Shown here in pieces: positions 12,100-24,790 of a stretch of 64,000 bases of DNA. The stretch covers positions 9,281,556 through 9,345,555 of the forward strand of contig NC_051116.1 in assembly GCF_014839805.1 (NCBI RefSeq), written 5' to 3'. Below the pieces are notes generated by a model. That model saw only the letters and a list, made by a program, of their open reading frames with translations. It was not told the DNA's origin and did not search any database. This DNA is from Manduca sexta (Eukaryota; Arthropoda; Insecta; Lepidoptera; Sphingidae). The position numbers were made by a program, and so were the translations under genes. The stretch's first letter is position 1; each line of letters opens with the position of its first letter.

Positions 12100-12345
12100 A
12101 TTTCTAAGTTTGGAAGAGCCGGTGGGGGTCGACCGCACTGAGACGTCGAATGTCAGAAATCTGTCATTCTTAGTAAATGCCAGGTCAAAAATAACCGGAA
12201 CTGGCGGGAATGCATAAAAAGATTGATTAAGGTGGAGGAAGCCAGTGAAGTATGCCAGAATCGTACAAAGTGGCAATCCATAGTTTCTTCCTACCCTTAT
12301 AGATAAGATAGACGCGTGATACTATGTATGTATGAATATATGTAT
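12100..12345 (+). pseudogene. LINE remnant with reverse-transcriptase C-terminal tail
   Basis: At about 12190-12300 the plus strand reads NRNWRECIKRLIKVEEA and then RTKWQSIVSS before a stop. A WRE followed by RTKW and IVSS is a familiar ending of reverse-transcriptase polyproteins of RTE-like or related insect non-LTR elements. The rest of the reading frame is shifted or lost upstream. The sequence after the stop leads into GCGTGATACTATGTATGTATG, a typical low-complexity end. The call rests on resemblance only. Confidence 0.45.
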
Positions 12346-13934
12346 TGGGCAATTCATATAAACGTTTTTTTATCAAATACCCAATACCACATCCCGCCTT
12401 CCACAATCGATGTCACTAAACGCCCCTTTCAATTTTCCATCTGATTTTTCGTCAATGAAAGCTGGCCCTTCCCCTTCCCTGCCGATTTCCCCCTAAACCC
12501 CGCACCTCGCAGGGCTGCGTCAGACAGTTCGACTGGCACGTTTAATTGGATGCGGATGTGGCGCCCTGATCACCGGATGTTTACAATAAGGGGTTGATCT
12601 GAGGGCTGCGGTTGAATGAAGGATTTATTGGTTATTAGTCTTGACCTTGTGGTCTTGAAGTGAGATTTGGAGTAATGTAATTTTGATGAAAGGTGGTTAT
12701 TAAGTGTACCGGATTTTTTTTTATTTATTAACAAAAGTTGTTAGTATATCAAGCGCTACAATTGCCTATAAAGAGTATTTGGACAGGGTGAATAGTAGTT
12801 ACCTTGGTTGTACCACTGCCTACCCGTTTGGATATAAATTACATGTAAATAAACCGTATCAAAATCCTAAAACTAAATGAACTTGTCAATTGAAACATAT
12901 TTTACAAAGATTTATACACAAAATCAAACACAACTCTATTTAATAGTCCAAATACCACTAGAAAAATTAACCACTTTAATCATACAAAAAATATCCCTCA
13001 CCTGAATATTCAACGCATGAATTCACACACAGATAAATACACTTAACAGATAGCATTATGTACAGTATTTTTCATTTTCACATCTTTTTAAATTTCTAAT
13101 ACCTTTTTTTCGTTACTGAAAAAACGACTCTACATTATCGAGCGAAGGTTTAAAGTTGACTATTCCAGGAAATCGTTGCGTGGCCGCTCGCATCACGTAT
13201 AATATTAAGCCACGTCGGACGCGACAGTGCGCGGTTGTCGCGCGACGTCGCTTTACGTAAATATTCTGATTTATATGTACACGTGACGTTGCTCTGTTTC
13301 GCTGTTAATGCGTGCTTTTTATTTTACAAATGGAGTTTTTTAATTTCATTTTTACCGTAGAGGCGCGGGTTAAATCGAGATAACTATCTGGTAGAGCCCA
13401 GTCGGAGCCAGATATAAATGAAATACTGGACTGGAGCTATACCATTCGCAGCTCACGGACATAAGTAACGTATAGCCGAGTAACTTACCAACACTTCAAA
13501 GACTAAGGAATATTGACAGTAGTAAATACTAACCATCATTTAACCCACTTGCTCGCTAGATCTCTACTTGCTTTATATAAAACGATAAAAATAATCATGT
13601 AGAGTGTCTCTACCCACGTCAGCGTGAATCCCGCACGAGACTAAATAAAGATTTATCTCTATAAATCTTGATTTGAACCGACACTCCTTTGCATTTCCAC
13701 AGCGTTTGCTACAAATCCCTTGGTTTTTAAACAAATTGTATATTATTGTCTTGTTTACGCCAATTGAGAAGTTGGAATACTTTTCTTTTATAGCTTTTAT
13801 TTATGATTCCTTCATATTAAAATCATCTTGAATAATAAGTTAGCTTCTAGGTCATACTCGTATCGAGAATCTAGTTAGGTAGGTACTGACGCAGTACCTA
13901 TTTCTGTCAAAATATGTAAGCACTGTCTGGTTCT
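12346..13934. other. non-coding DNA with two GC-richer islands and a SINE-B scrap
   Basis: GC-richer islands lie at about 12420-12620 and 13140-13260 (GCGCGGTTGTCGCGCGACGTCG). A short SINE-B 3' remnant (GTTGTACCACTGCCTACCCG) is at about 12795-12850. No gene is seen. Confidence 0.4.
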
Positions 13935-14030
13935 AATATCTCACGGTGACGAATGCAGTGTAACTCCAAGCAATACTCTGTAGTTCTTCAAAGTATTGCT
14001 AATGTTTATGGATAACGGTGACGCTTCCCT
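13935..14030 (+). repeat. family C, decayed fragment
   Basis: Words matching the rear half of family C (GCAATACTCTGTAGTTC, GTTTATGG) are in the right order but diverged. Confidence 0.4.
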
Positions 14031-15490
14031 TTTTTCACACGTAGGTAAAATATGATTTTCATCAACATAACATAGAGTTTAATATAATTCAATTTATATG
14101 ACTTGTCGATTCTACTGTATTTGTTGTGTACAGATATTTTAAAGTCAAATGTAATCAATAACTACGCGACCTGAGTCAGTTTGCTCGTGTGTTAGTGTGC
14201 GGAATACATTATCTACTCTACTATAAATGTGAATCTTTACGAAGATATTTGCTACTCCATCACACAAACCATATTGGATTTTGATATTTTAGCACGTAGC
14301 CCTGAATTATATGCATGTCTATGTTCTCTATTATTTGTATTAACAAAATCCGCGAAAGTAATTAAAACACTCCCGATAACCCAAATCAATCAAACGTCCC
14401 ATTTTCCATCACTCTCGGGAATCTTATAAATCTTGTAATAAAGCCTCCGTGAAATATGAAGTGTCGAACGTCACCAAGATTCAATATAGAGCGGATATAA
14501 ATCAGCGTTGACAAGGCAGGTGGACGCCGGCCGAGCGCTACCCGACTCTACCTGGAGGCTTCGTATATTCAACGTTCCAAAATTTGGTTTATTTGATAAT
14601 ATTTTGCTAGGAAAGAAAACCAATGAATTAGAATCGTCGACAAAATATTATCTTAACCAACGTTTAGTATCCATCTCATTAATCTTGAAGGAAAGAACCG
14701 TGATCTCTATCATTGAATTAATTTTATAAGCAAAAAGAATATTGTTTCTTAATACAAGTATTATTTGCTTATGAATTTCTTAAAAGGGCTTACTTTTGAC
14801 TAGTAGCAAAACTATTGTCAAATCTTTTTTCTTCTTGAACTGCCCCATGAACTACCCTATGCCAGTAGTGAGACCAAAATAACCTTTAATAATAGAAGAT
14901 ATAACTATTAACGAAACATTTTAATGGTATGCTTCAATAGCAAAATCAGTAAGATCTAAAATTCAATTCTCATGTAGAGCTATTCAAAATTATACGACAA
15001 TTTAGACTGTAAAACAAACACTTTCTTAGTCTATATTTAAATAATAGAAATCAGCTTGTCTCTAAGACCGAAAACATTCCGAACTGTACTTACTAGGTGC
15101 AACTCTACATTATACTCTACTATGTATTCCTCAGTGTATCCTAGCACTAACTCAGATTAGGTCATACTTTATTTAGAACTTCAATAATATATAACGAATA
15201 TCTAAAATGAAAGCTCTAAAGTTTATCAAGTGAGCGCTTAAATCTAGTTATATAAGATATTATATGGGCGGAGTTTAGACGTGAAAGCGCTGTTAAAAGC
15301 TCAGTAAGTAAGTTAATTTAACGTTAACTCGAGGATCGCGCGTGTGATAAGCTTCTTACTGATTATGAAAGATATTGTAGGGCGTAGAGCTTTTTTGACT
15401 GATAATTGTGCCATGTTAGATAGCTTGGAAGAGATATAAAATAATTATATAAATACAAAATAAAACCAAAAAAATAAAAAACATTATCAC
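14031..15490. other. non-coding DNA, no gene seen
   Basis: Short unsupported frames only. ATGTAGAG/CTCTACAT motifs are at 14972-14979 and 15103-15110. Confidence 0.45.
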
Positions 15491-15735
15491 GACTTTATTT
15501 TCCCCGGCGAGGTAGGTAGAGGTAAAACCAAGGAACCTACTTTTTGCCATATGTGTTCTGTCCCCTGATGTAATAGGAGAGTGCCTTTTGCCATATCGGA
15601 CACAAATTCCAGAGTCTAGCCTAATACTGAGCACAAAAACTAAATATCACTTTACCCCTAGATTAAAACTCAGTACCTGAGACCGCTATACTACAGCGCA
15701 CGTTATACGAGTACAACTGCGCCACTGAGTCAGTA
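15491..15735 (-). repeat. SINE-B, near-complete copy
   Basis: In reverse the element begins CTGACTCAGTGGCGCAGTTG (A-box region), passes a degraded B box and ends in the GCCGGGGAAAATAAAG region. The order matches 39171-39440. Confidence 0.8.
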
Positions 15736-16911
15736 AAGAGATTGAATATTTTTTACTGCAGAACATAGGCGCAGATGGTAGGTAATCAACGCCGCCTATG
15801 AAAGCATATATTGCCACAGGAATTGTGAGCATAATGGCTACTAGTTAAGAGTTGAATTATTTCAAATGGTAGAGCCGTACAGTATTTTTTTTTTTTCTTT
15901 TTTAATTTGTAGTGAGTGTGATTATCGAAAGCTGAAATCATTTTCAAATCCTTATTTCTTTCCTTGAAGGCCAACAGCGTATTCATGTTTAATTAAAAGA
16001 TTGTATCACTCGATGATCGCTGGAATTATTCCAGCCAATCTGACTGTATTGTTAGGTTTAAAATATTTATATCACGAATTTGTGACGTGACCTTGTTTTG
16101 TTAAAATTACGTCAAGCATCAGACAGATGGAAACAGATGATCAATGACTTACTATTAAATTGGTTGATAGTCTCTGATATCATTAATAAAGCCTGCTAAT
16201 GTCTCTGCTAAATAAATTGTCGTTTTTATACAAAACGACTCCTGTTTTTATAGTGAGGTTTATATTACCAACAACTCCACCAGTAGTCAACGTCCACAAA
16301 CAAAACCGTATAAACAATATCATCAGTCTGACTTACAAATTTTGAAATTTGCAAAACTTACATGTCACATATAGGACTATTGAAATATTGTCGCTTGTGT
16401 AAACGCATCTAAAAGTTCCTGCGCAATATATTGCAGCAAATACTTGCTAGTCTGATTCAGCTTAGCATTCTATTTACTCGCTCAACTTCAAGAGAGCTAT
16501 GACGAGTTGTTTACGACGTATACGATACCTATCTAGTCGGATACTAAATATCCGGCATTCATCCACTACGAGAGCTAGCTCAAAGTTATCTCTTCTCTCA
16601 CCACTTGCGAGTAACATATTACCCAACTTATTCTTCTATATTGGGACCATTACTTACTCTTTATTACACAGGAATGCATAAAATTACAAAGTATTTTACT
16701 GCCGAGATCTTCAGTTAAGGGTCTTACACATTGAACGAATTTGATATATTAAAATTAATTAACAAAAATGGTCGAATGCTGTTGTGAGATGTGTTGATCA
16801 TATGCCTCATTATGATGGTGAAGTTCAATAATTTTCATTCATCATTTCAATTATGTTAAACATAATTTTCATAAAGGTTTTATCTTTTAACCAAAACACA
16901 ATAATTAAATA
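15736..16911. other. non-coding DNA, no gene seen
   Basis: AT-rich sequence with a poly-T stretch near 15884-15905. No recognised repeat or gene. Confidence 0.45.
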
Positions 16912-17010
16912 GGGATTTTATAGCGGTTATTTATATTATTATTTTCTCCCGACGTTTCAAAGACTTTGCAGCCTTCATAATCACGGGTGGACTGACATGT
17001 TGGTCATCCG
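16912..17010 (+). repeat. family F repeat, copy 1
   Basis: Contains TCTCCCGACGTTTCAAAGAC, then TTTGCAGCCTTCATAATCACGGG. Two further copies in the same orientation are at 53752 and 56468. The element type is unknown to me. Confidence 0.65.
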
Positions 17011-20000
17011 CAAGTCAAAATTACAATTACTACCTACATTTTACAATTAATCAAAATGAATAGTCTTATTTCCCTGTCTAACATTCATGTAAACATAAGA
17101 CACGTTATAAATAGAAAGTAGTCACTGTTTTTATTAAGTAGTCTCAATATTTGCCCAGACAATATTTATTCATATAAAAACATTATAAAATAATACCAAA
17201 ATCTCTTTCTATGATTGTAGAATGTCAATCCTTAAATTAATAAGATATCTGACACGTGTGTAATCCTCTTAATCCTACCTCAAGTTATCGGGATAAAAAT
17301 ATTCCCCCGGGAATATCGAGCACGTGGCGACTGGATGTGCATCGGGACCTTTATTTCACCCCGTCTCTACCAAGAGAGAAAGGGATGGGTATATGTAATC
17401 TACATGAGAGGGAAAGAAACGGCTGCCTAACGATTGGATTTGATAATACGTTTAAGTAACATGTGTTGGTACGAGTTCTGCTACATCGTAGATTTTTGCT
17501 AATGTAGAGACGATTCAGTAAACTTTTATGTAGAGTTTGCGTTACCGTTTCAGATGGTATGTGCTAGAGTCCAATAGAGTTAATGTTACGCTTTGAGGTA
17601 ATTCTAGTCCGTATTGTTGCAGGCGTTAGGGGTTTTAACGCGTTGTATTAAAGGAAGACGACCACAATTCCAAACAGTACTTTGTGATAAAGTCACTAGC
17701 TAGTTAACCTACTCATAGAGTTATTTATATTTATTTAATTTCAGGAAAGATATTCTGACCTTTTTTTAACCGTGTCTCCAAAATATCTCTTAAAACCCGG
17801 CTAATCACAAACTGTAAAGCCTATGGTCACTGCGTTGCACTTTGATCATCACCCAGCTCTACAAATATTTGCAAAGTTCCATTGCCAGAACCGAACCATT
17901 TCTTAGCATCACGCCCGCGGCGCTGCGCTCGTTCTGAGAAAAAAAAACCTTTGATACCCGTATCAAAGGGACTCTACATTTTTTAGAATTGCGATGAGCT
18001 TGTAAGCTGACGGAGGCTCTACGAATGCTGATAGAGCAATCACACCGCCTCAATGCTGGCCTAAGGCTACTCGGGCATATGAAGGCTATTCATGGTCTGA
18101 TTTTTTATGAAATGTCTATGAAATGGTTTCAATTGATGCTAAGTGGTCACCAGCAAGCATGAATCTAATGTAGGTATATGGCGGAATCGTTGTGAAGTTT
18201 TGAAATAAAGTATTAGGTATTGCTTACAAATCTACTCGACTGTTATAACTTCTAAATAAAAATGTCTGTTTTCTGGGAAATGTAGCCGATAATTATATTA
18301 TCTGTTTGCATATTTCACCCAAATGCGTTTAGCGGATTTTGTGTAAATTTTAACAAACATTCGGACCTCCAAATATCATTCAAAACTTTCGCTTTTATAA
18401 TGTTATTAAGATTGAGAACAGGTAAATTTATTTTGCTTTCGGGAATCTTAGTGTATTAACAAAACTGCTTTTGTGAACACTTTCGAATTCACTTTCACTT
18501 GGAATCGTTTTTGTTTTCTATACAAGAACTTGTAAGAATTGTTAACATTATTCACCTTCGTTATAAACGTTATTTAAGTCTCTACAAAAGTTATTTATTA
18601 TTTCCTGTTTACAATATTATTATGGTTTCTGAAATCGAAAATAAATAGATAAAGCATAGACCTATGAGATAACTACGAGTATGTTAAAGATTATTGGTAA
18701 GGCTGTGTGATTCCAAAAATATATCTCAGTCATTTTAAAAATAAGGTATAATAAAAAAATATTACCGCAATTCTATTTCGAGTTACGTCAAGAAATCAAC
18801 GTGACAAAAATTAAAAAGCACAATCCAAAAGTTATTCATAATCTTATAATTTCTTGGAATCTAAGAATTGTCCTGAAACCTTGTAAAAAGTAATTTTACT
18901 TTGAAACTCGCTAATTACACTCCAAGTCCGTCGGTATTCGCGACTCATTGCCAGAAAATTTTAATTAAAATTATTTTTACAACTCCCTTTTAATATGTAA
19001 AGGGAGTTTTCTCTGGAATATAGACACTATGATGTCCCTTCAGCATTAATGGACTATAAGTGCAGATGTACTCACAACTTTTGGCCATCTGATGATTTGA
19101 TTTGATCTTATATTTGAGTTGACATTTTTCTGTTTGAATTGAATGATGAAACAAGCCGCTCGTCCAATGATAAGTGATACGACCGTCCAAATAAATAGCA
19201 ACACCGTACAAAACGTTGACTTACAAAGTATTGTTTGACCTTCACTGCGCCCATCACCCTAAGACGTAAGATGGTAAATCTCATAGTGCCTTGTACTGAC
19301 GCTGGCTATAACGGTGATTTAAGTGTAATTTGTTTGAATGTGGTATATTTACGGCATAATCTTTCCTGGGACACTATATCTAGCTGTGTACAGTTTAATT
19401 AGCATCGATATATATGTACTACGTACTAAATCTGGTTTTCCGTACACTCATTGTGTTCGACTTAACTGTACTGCAATCTGTACACCTGACTTTAGTATGA
19501 TAAATAAATAAATTATATCAACAGTGACAGCGTGTGGTTATGTATGGAGTGGTGCTCATAATATAAGAAATCGAGTCTAAGTGTAAATCTGGATGTGAAT
19601 AAAAAATATTAGCCAAATAATTCTAATTAATTGTAGTGTTAGTAGTAGTTATTCAAGTGAATAAATGGGTTATAAATTTAAATAGTAATTTAAGATTTAT
19701 TTCAGCACAGTACTGTCATAGTTTCTAGATTAAAATCAAACAAATCTTTTCACATTATATTAATTTACCTGCTCTGTAACAAAATAAACAACTTCGAATA
19801 TAAATAAACTTGACATGACCTTCCTCATTGTGTTTTTCTTTTGAAGCTTTGTAGATAAGCTGTAAGACCGGAAGCCGTAAAAATATTCCGCAACGAACGA
19901 AGTCCAATTTGTTTTACTTCTATAACACGACAATTCTTTTAAATGTTAAAAGTTATGTGTTATAGGTGAATTTTTGGTTTTTGTAAATATGATTTATTTA

Positions 20001-20262
20001 TTGTAATTTAAAAAGAAAAATATTATTTTATTTTGTACTTCTTAACATATAAATATTAGGAAGGATTAGTAATTTTTCTGATGGCAAACGTACTACTATG
20101 CCTATAAAAAAGCAATACAATCCAAATCTTGGGACGACTAGACTCTACTTGGCATATTTCAATTGTAAAATATTAATGTCATTTTATAATTAAAGAGATT
20201 TTAGGCAATTGACACTGATCTAAATTAAATACCGACTTCTTTTAGTTACACAACTATACATA
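17011..20262. other. non-coding DNA with possible regulatory sites
   Basis: No gene is seen over about 3.2 kb. It contains ATGTAGAG motifs at 17502 and 17528, CTCTACAT at 17972, the inverted TCF-like pair at 17948-17969, and a small hairpin (ACTCCCTTT at 18982-18990 with its complement at 18999-19007). Confidence 0.45.
17948..17969. promoter_or_regulatory. inverted pair of TCF/LEF-like sites
   Basis: CCTTTGATAC and GTATCAAAGG are perfect 10-bp arms around CC. Each arm contains CCTTTGAT, which matches the known HMG-box site of TCF/Pangolin, the nuclear end of Wnt signalling. The site itself is seen. Its function is inferred and untested. Confidence 0.35.
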
Positions 20263-20463
20263 TTATAAAACAAAGTCCCCTTTTCTTTTTGTATGGTATC
20301 CATTTTCACAAAATCTACTGAACAGATTTTTATGAAATTCGGTTTGAAAATAGTTTCACCTGGAAGGATACAAGCTACTTTTTATCCCGGTAAAATATAT
20401 AGCGGTACTTTTATCCCGAAAACCTCCCTCACGCTGGCGAAGTCGTGAGCAAAAGCTAGTATA
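20263..20463 (-). repeat. RTE-like LINE 3' end, second subfamily
   Basis: In reverse it runs from CTAGCTTTTGCTCACGACTT through CGGGATAAAAGTACCGCTAT to an AAAATGGATACCATAC end. It is related in its head to family E, with a different body. Confidence 0.55.
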
Positions 20464-20849
20464 CAAAATAACAACCGATTTCTAAAAAACACACTCGCCA
20501 ACAAGTCACGCCACACGTCCCCCCAACAATGGCGCGCTTTATCCGCCTTTTTGCAAAATAGTCGCGCTGTGTGATTGAAAATAAGAAAGGGTAGTGTTAT
20601 TGTGCCGCGGGGGGTCACGGGGGTGGGGTTGACCCCCGCCGGGTCCCGACCTCGCTCTGTGCGATTTTGCGGACGATTGGCCTTAGGGTCAATGTGATAT
20701 GGCAAGCCTTTTTGTTACTATTGGAGTGGCGGAAATCAATGAAATTGTTGGGATTTTATCCAACTGTAAACAAGAGTATGGGTATTCATTGAGGTCAGTA
20801 TGACAAGTTATTACAATATCCCTGTTTTATATATTGACCTATATGACCT
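20464..20849. other. GC-rich island with G-rich tract
   Basis: Bases 20510-20700 are unusually GC-rich for this window, with GGGGGGTCACGGGGGTGGGG near 20591-20610. No gene or repeat is identified. Confidence 0.35.
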
Positions 20850-21116
20850 AGACCTGGGTGTCCTCTACTACTGAGACAGATTAGGCCGTAGTCCACCACG
20901 CTGCCCTAGTGCGGATTAGTACACTTCACACACCTCGAAATTCCTACACAGAACTTCTCAGATATGTAGGTTTCTTCACGATGTGTTCCTTCACCGTTAA
21001 ATCACATATAATATACACATAATTTTTAAAAAAGTCAGAGGTGCCCTTTGGGATTTGAACCTGCGGGCATTCGTCTCGGCAGTCCATTTCACAACCAACT
21101 ATACTGTCACCGACTG
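20850..21116 (-). repeat. SINE-A, near-complete copy
   Basis: The reverse strand has an intact B box GGTTCAAATCC (21051-21061) and a diverged A-box region near 21095-21112. The middle carries AGTCTACC-type words and the TAAGGCCTAATC region in the family order. Confidence 0.87.
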
Positions 21117-21589
21117 ACATAACAGGCTATAATGAGACTTAAAACCTATAGCAAGAAGACGAGTACAATCTAACACAATTAGCATTTGAACTTGTTACTT
21201 TCTGTATTTATTTCTTGTTTGAGCAAAACTTTTATGAAACAACTCGTTCTCTAAACCGGAACTCATTAAAGTTTGTTTGATTAGAAAGACAAACCGGTAC
21301 CCATCCAATGCACAGAAAAAACTGACAGTTTGGTACCGACTCTGAACAGATCCAAACCCACTTTACAGTAATTGCAAAATGTGCAAACGCCGAGCGAATT
21401 TAAAATGAAAATCCTTTCGCTAACAAGTTTGGTGTTAGAAAATGTGCCAGTCGTGGCAGTTAAATAAAATCCCGCTGGGGTTTAAGGTAAATACGTTGTT
21501 GTATATACACTGAAGGAACGGGTCCGAGGAGGGGCCGTGGTGTGTCAGTGTGTATGAAGGGTTCGTGACTATAGTCTAAGTTGTGTCAT
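21117..21589. other. non-coding DNA, no gene seen
   Basis: No recognised feature between two SINE-A copies. Confidence 0.45.
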
Positions 21590-21806
21590 AATATAATAAT
21601 ATCAGCCCTGTATTATACTCTGTGCCACTAATGGGCATGGACCTCCTCTATTGCTGAGAGGGATTAGGCCGTAGTCCACCACGCTGGCCTAGTGTGCATT
21701 GGTAGACTTCACACACCCTCGAAATTCCTATAGAGAACTTCTCAGGTATGCAGGTTTCCTCACGATGTTTTCCTTCGCAGTTAAGGCAAGCGATAATTCA
21801 CAAAAC
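21590..21806 (-). repeat. SINE-A, 5'-truncated copy
   Basis: The 3' two thirds of the element, from the GGCTGATATTATTATA tail side to the CTTGCCTTAACTGCGAAGG region. The tRNA-like head is absent. Confidence 0.85.
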
Positions 21807-22436
21807 AAAAATAATTCACCAAATAAAAAGGGCTATCATTGACTACAGAAATGTTGTCACAAATATTTCACCAACTAACTAACTCGGACTGTCAAACGCT
21901 CAGTGTTTTAGCAAGATATGTCACATGTACCCTCACAAAAATATTTGTATCTCAATAGTTTCATATATTCGAGTTTCTTTAAGTTGGTATAAAATCTTTA
22001 TCTATTGTCAAAGTTGATTAATTTTTGCTAGTTTTGTTGTAAAAAAACTTGATGAAGATTAAAGCCTTTTATGACTGGACATTATAAGGTATTACATGTC
22101 TTAGGGTAATGTGGATTTGCATGATGAGCGTAATGCGGATTTTAGTGCAATTAGTTTATGAATAATATTGCCAATGACTATCGTGTACCAGCCGATTGGC
22201 GTGCTTATCTCAATCAATTAAAAACCAGAGCCGCATGCCTTATTACCGAGGTCATAAACCCTCATAATTTAGCAGAAGTTATCGACGCTTTGTCATATGG
22301 TATGAGAAGAAAGTTTATAATATTGTGGGACACTTGAAAAAGTGTACACCGGTGCGCCTCAGTAGCGAAAGTTTCATATAAATTAAATGATTAATATATA
22401 AATAAAATATATTTACAGCATAGTGGGCTAAAATCT
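21807..22436. other. non-coding DNA, no gene seen
   Basis: AT-rich, with no recognised feature. Confidence 0.45.
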
Positions 22437-22630
22437 AATTATAATTTATTTATTTATTTGAACAGCCAAAAAAAACACCTTACATGTTTTTTTTAACAAT
22501 TCAGTAAGTAATTGCTGCAGTGCTGTATTAATTACAGACTGTCACAGCATGAACATATTATTATATAACAATAAACAATTAGCTGCACCATAAGTGCAGT
22601 ATATTCTAAATATAAAACTAGATTTAGGTT
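22437..22630 (-). repeat. 3' end of a LINE related to the 28.4-32.9 kb element
   Basis: It begins with a short TTTATTTATTTATTT run and shares words with the 3' UTR at 28475-28620, notably GTCACAGCATGA. This is probably a 5'-truncated copy of a related subfamily. Confidence 0.5.
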
Positions 22631-23021
22631 TCAACAAGCCCAATTAGTATTAGTACCTATATTTTGTGTAGGCTTCTCAGTCGGAAAACTTCCCCGTTCG
22701 CCACTGATGCACCTATTATTCCGACCACTGTGAGGACCCGTTACGACACTGCCTCTGCACGACTGCGTATGAACCGCAACAAGACAAATACGACATTACT
22801 CTATTTAATGTGTGAATTACGGAGCGTTCGCGCAATGCCGCCCGGTACCATTGGCACACTGCAATAACTATCGCAGTTTAAAGTTTTAAAAGATAACTAT
22901 GAGTTATGTTACTAATAAGATCACGTCTGTCCCCAGCGAGTAGACAGTTGGAGACACATACGATTTACAAAACAGTTCTGATTATACAGAGGGCGAAACT
23001 CTCACCCCATGGTATGATGGG
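22631..23021. other. non-coding DNA, no gene seen
   Basis: A short open stretch at 22664-22867 has no recognisable product. Confidence 0.4.
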
Positions 23022-23260
23022 AACCGCAAAGTGACCGTACTGCACCTGATGGTAAGTGGAGTGGGGTCCAATAGAATGTTGACTGACGAGAGATGATTAC
23101 CCCTTGACAGTCGACACAATTATGCCGGCCTGTTGGAACCGGATATGCACAAACTGGTCCCCGAACGCGACTCACTTACGTGGGCCATTACGATGGGTTT
23201 TAACACCTTGTGTACGATGTTCGCTATCCAGGCGGATATAAAATATATCCTACCACCAGC
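23022..23260 (+). repeat. family D, full-length copy
   Basis: The best copy of the family. It runs CTGCACCTGATGGTAAGTGG, GACTGACGAGAGATGATTAC, ATTATGCCGGCCTGTTGG, CTTACGTGGGCCATTACG, and ends GGATATAAAATATATCC then TACCACCAG. Read in reverse, the end is the head shared with family C. Confidence 0.85.
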
Positions 23261-23640
23261 AAAACCATTGACAACACGTAGAAAATAACTTCATTTTGAA
23301 TAAACTAAAATTAACTTCACCGATTTTATACGCTCAATTTTAGAAATGCAACTAGCCTATCGTCAATACAATTGCCCTGTGACGTCACAAGGGGAGCATA
23401 TTAAGGCAAATTAAATATGAAGTATTAGTTGATAAATACGTAAACTCGAACACGGGCATCCATTAACCATGATTGATTATGAACCGTGAACTACTTGGCG
23501 GGATGCGATGTTCAGAAAGAAGGGTTGAATTATTTACGTCATTATTCATGCTTTTCTATTTAAAGGGGCGAGTGATAGCAATTAATAAATAAATACATGA
23601 AATAGTTGCACATGGTTCTGATTTAATAAAAACAATAGAA
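23261..23640. other. non-coding DNA, no gene seen
   Basis: It contains a perfect TGACGTCA at 23380-23387. Confidence 0.4.
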
Positions 23641-23889
23641 ATCGCGCCTTTACCTCCGAGAGGGTAGGCAGAAGGGCAACTAGGGTACCCAGTTTTTACT
23701 ATATGTGTTTCGCCCAATAATCTGATAGTGGCATGACCCGATTGCCATACCGGGTACAAATTCCAAACTCCTGGTTGAAACTGAGAGAAAAACCCAATAG
23801 GTCTTTGCCCGACTTGGGATTATAACCCGGGAACTCAGAGTGATATCGTACCGCGCTCGCAATACAAGTAAGCCATTAAGGCAGTCTAC
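23641..23889 (-). repeat. SINE-B, near-complete copy
   Basis: In reverse it starts at the GACTGCCTTAATGGCTTACT head, carries a modified B box (GGTTATAATCC) and ends with the CTACCCTCTCGGAGGTAAAG region. Confidence 0.82.
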
Positions 23890-24065
23890 GACGGTTATGA
23901 CAGTGACTGAGAGTTATCTTATAAGAAGGTTTTTTATACTTAATAGTAAAGTAGGTGTTATAGTACATAGATGCTGACCAATAGGAACAATACTAAGAAT
24001 TACAACCTTATATGTGATGTGAATCGTGTAGTTCAGGACATGAATCCCAGGTTGAGAAATATAGC

Positions 24066-24299
24066 GAGTGGTAGGAAACTTGAATGTGACTGGATAGCGA
24101 CCACCACACACAAGGTAAAATCCGCCATAGTGGTCCACATAAGTCGGTCGCGTCTGGGATCAGCTTGTGGATATCCGGTCCCAACAGGCCGGCATAATTT
24201 CATCGACTGCGGCGGGGTACTTATCTCTTGTTAGTCGATATATTATTCGAGCCCACTCCACTTGCCATCAGGTGCAATCGGGTCTCTTTGCCGTGTTCG
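24066..24299 (-). repeat. family D, near-full copy
   Basis: In reverse orientation to 23022. Head GTGGTAGG, core GGCCGGCATAATTTCATCGA and tail CTTGCCATCAGGTGCAATCG. The inverted repeat after the head has decayed. Confidence 0.82.
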
Positions 24300-24373
24300 C
24301 ATACAAAATAAAAACATAACAATACCGCCTGGTGTAGTGCTTTTCAAAACGGAAGTTCGGATCTTTATAATAA

Positions 24374-24790
24374 ACTAGCTTTTGCTCGCGGCTTCGCGCA
24401 CGTTGCGGAGTTTTCCGGGATAAAAGTCCACTGTATGATAAAAGTCTTGCTACATATTTTCCCCGTACTGGTAGGTATTATAAACTAATTTTATCCCCAT
24501 GGGGGTTGAATTTATCAAAATCCTATTTAAGCGAACGTCTTCATTATAATAGCTCCAATCTTTAATTTCAGTTCAATCAGTCGAAAATCTAAGAACATTT
24601 ATACAAACTTTCATCCCCTATTTTATCCCCTTGGAGATAGAATTAATCAAAATCGTTTCTTACCGGATGCCTACGTCATAACAACTACCTGCATACCAAA
24701 TTTCAGCCCGATCCGTCCAGTGGTTTGGGCTGTGCGTTGATAGATCACTATGTCAGTCAGTCAGTCACCTTTGAGTTATATATATTTAGA
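24374..24790 (+). repeat. family E, RTE-like LINE 3' end, copy 2
   Basis: Starts CTAGCTTTTGCTCGCGGCTT, includes GATCCGTCCAGTGGTTTGGG and ends CACCTTTGAGTTATATATAT. It is longer than the copy at 3560 because of an internal duplicated-looking stretch. Confidence 0.6.

Noticed and set aside
18982..19007. Short stem with 9-bp arms resembling a bacterial terminator
   Set aside because: This is eukaryotic DNA, and the hairpin is not next to any gene. Such stems are expected by chance.
21051..21116. tRNA gene suspected from A and B boxes
   Set aside because: The boxes belong to the tRNA-like head of SINE-A. No cloverleaf with a proper acceptor stem is formed. The same holds for the SINE-B heads.
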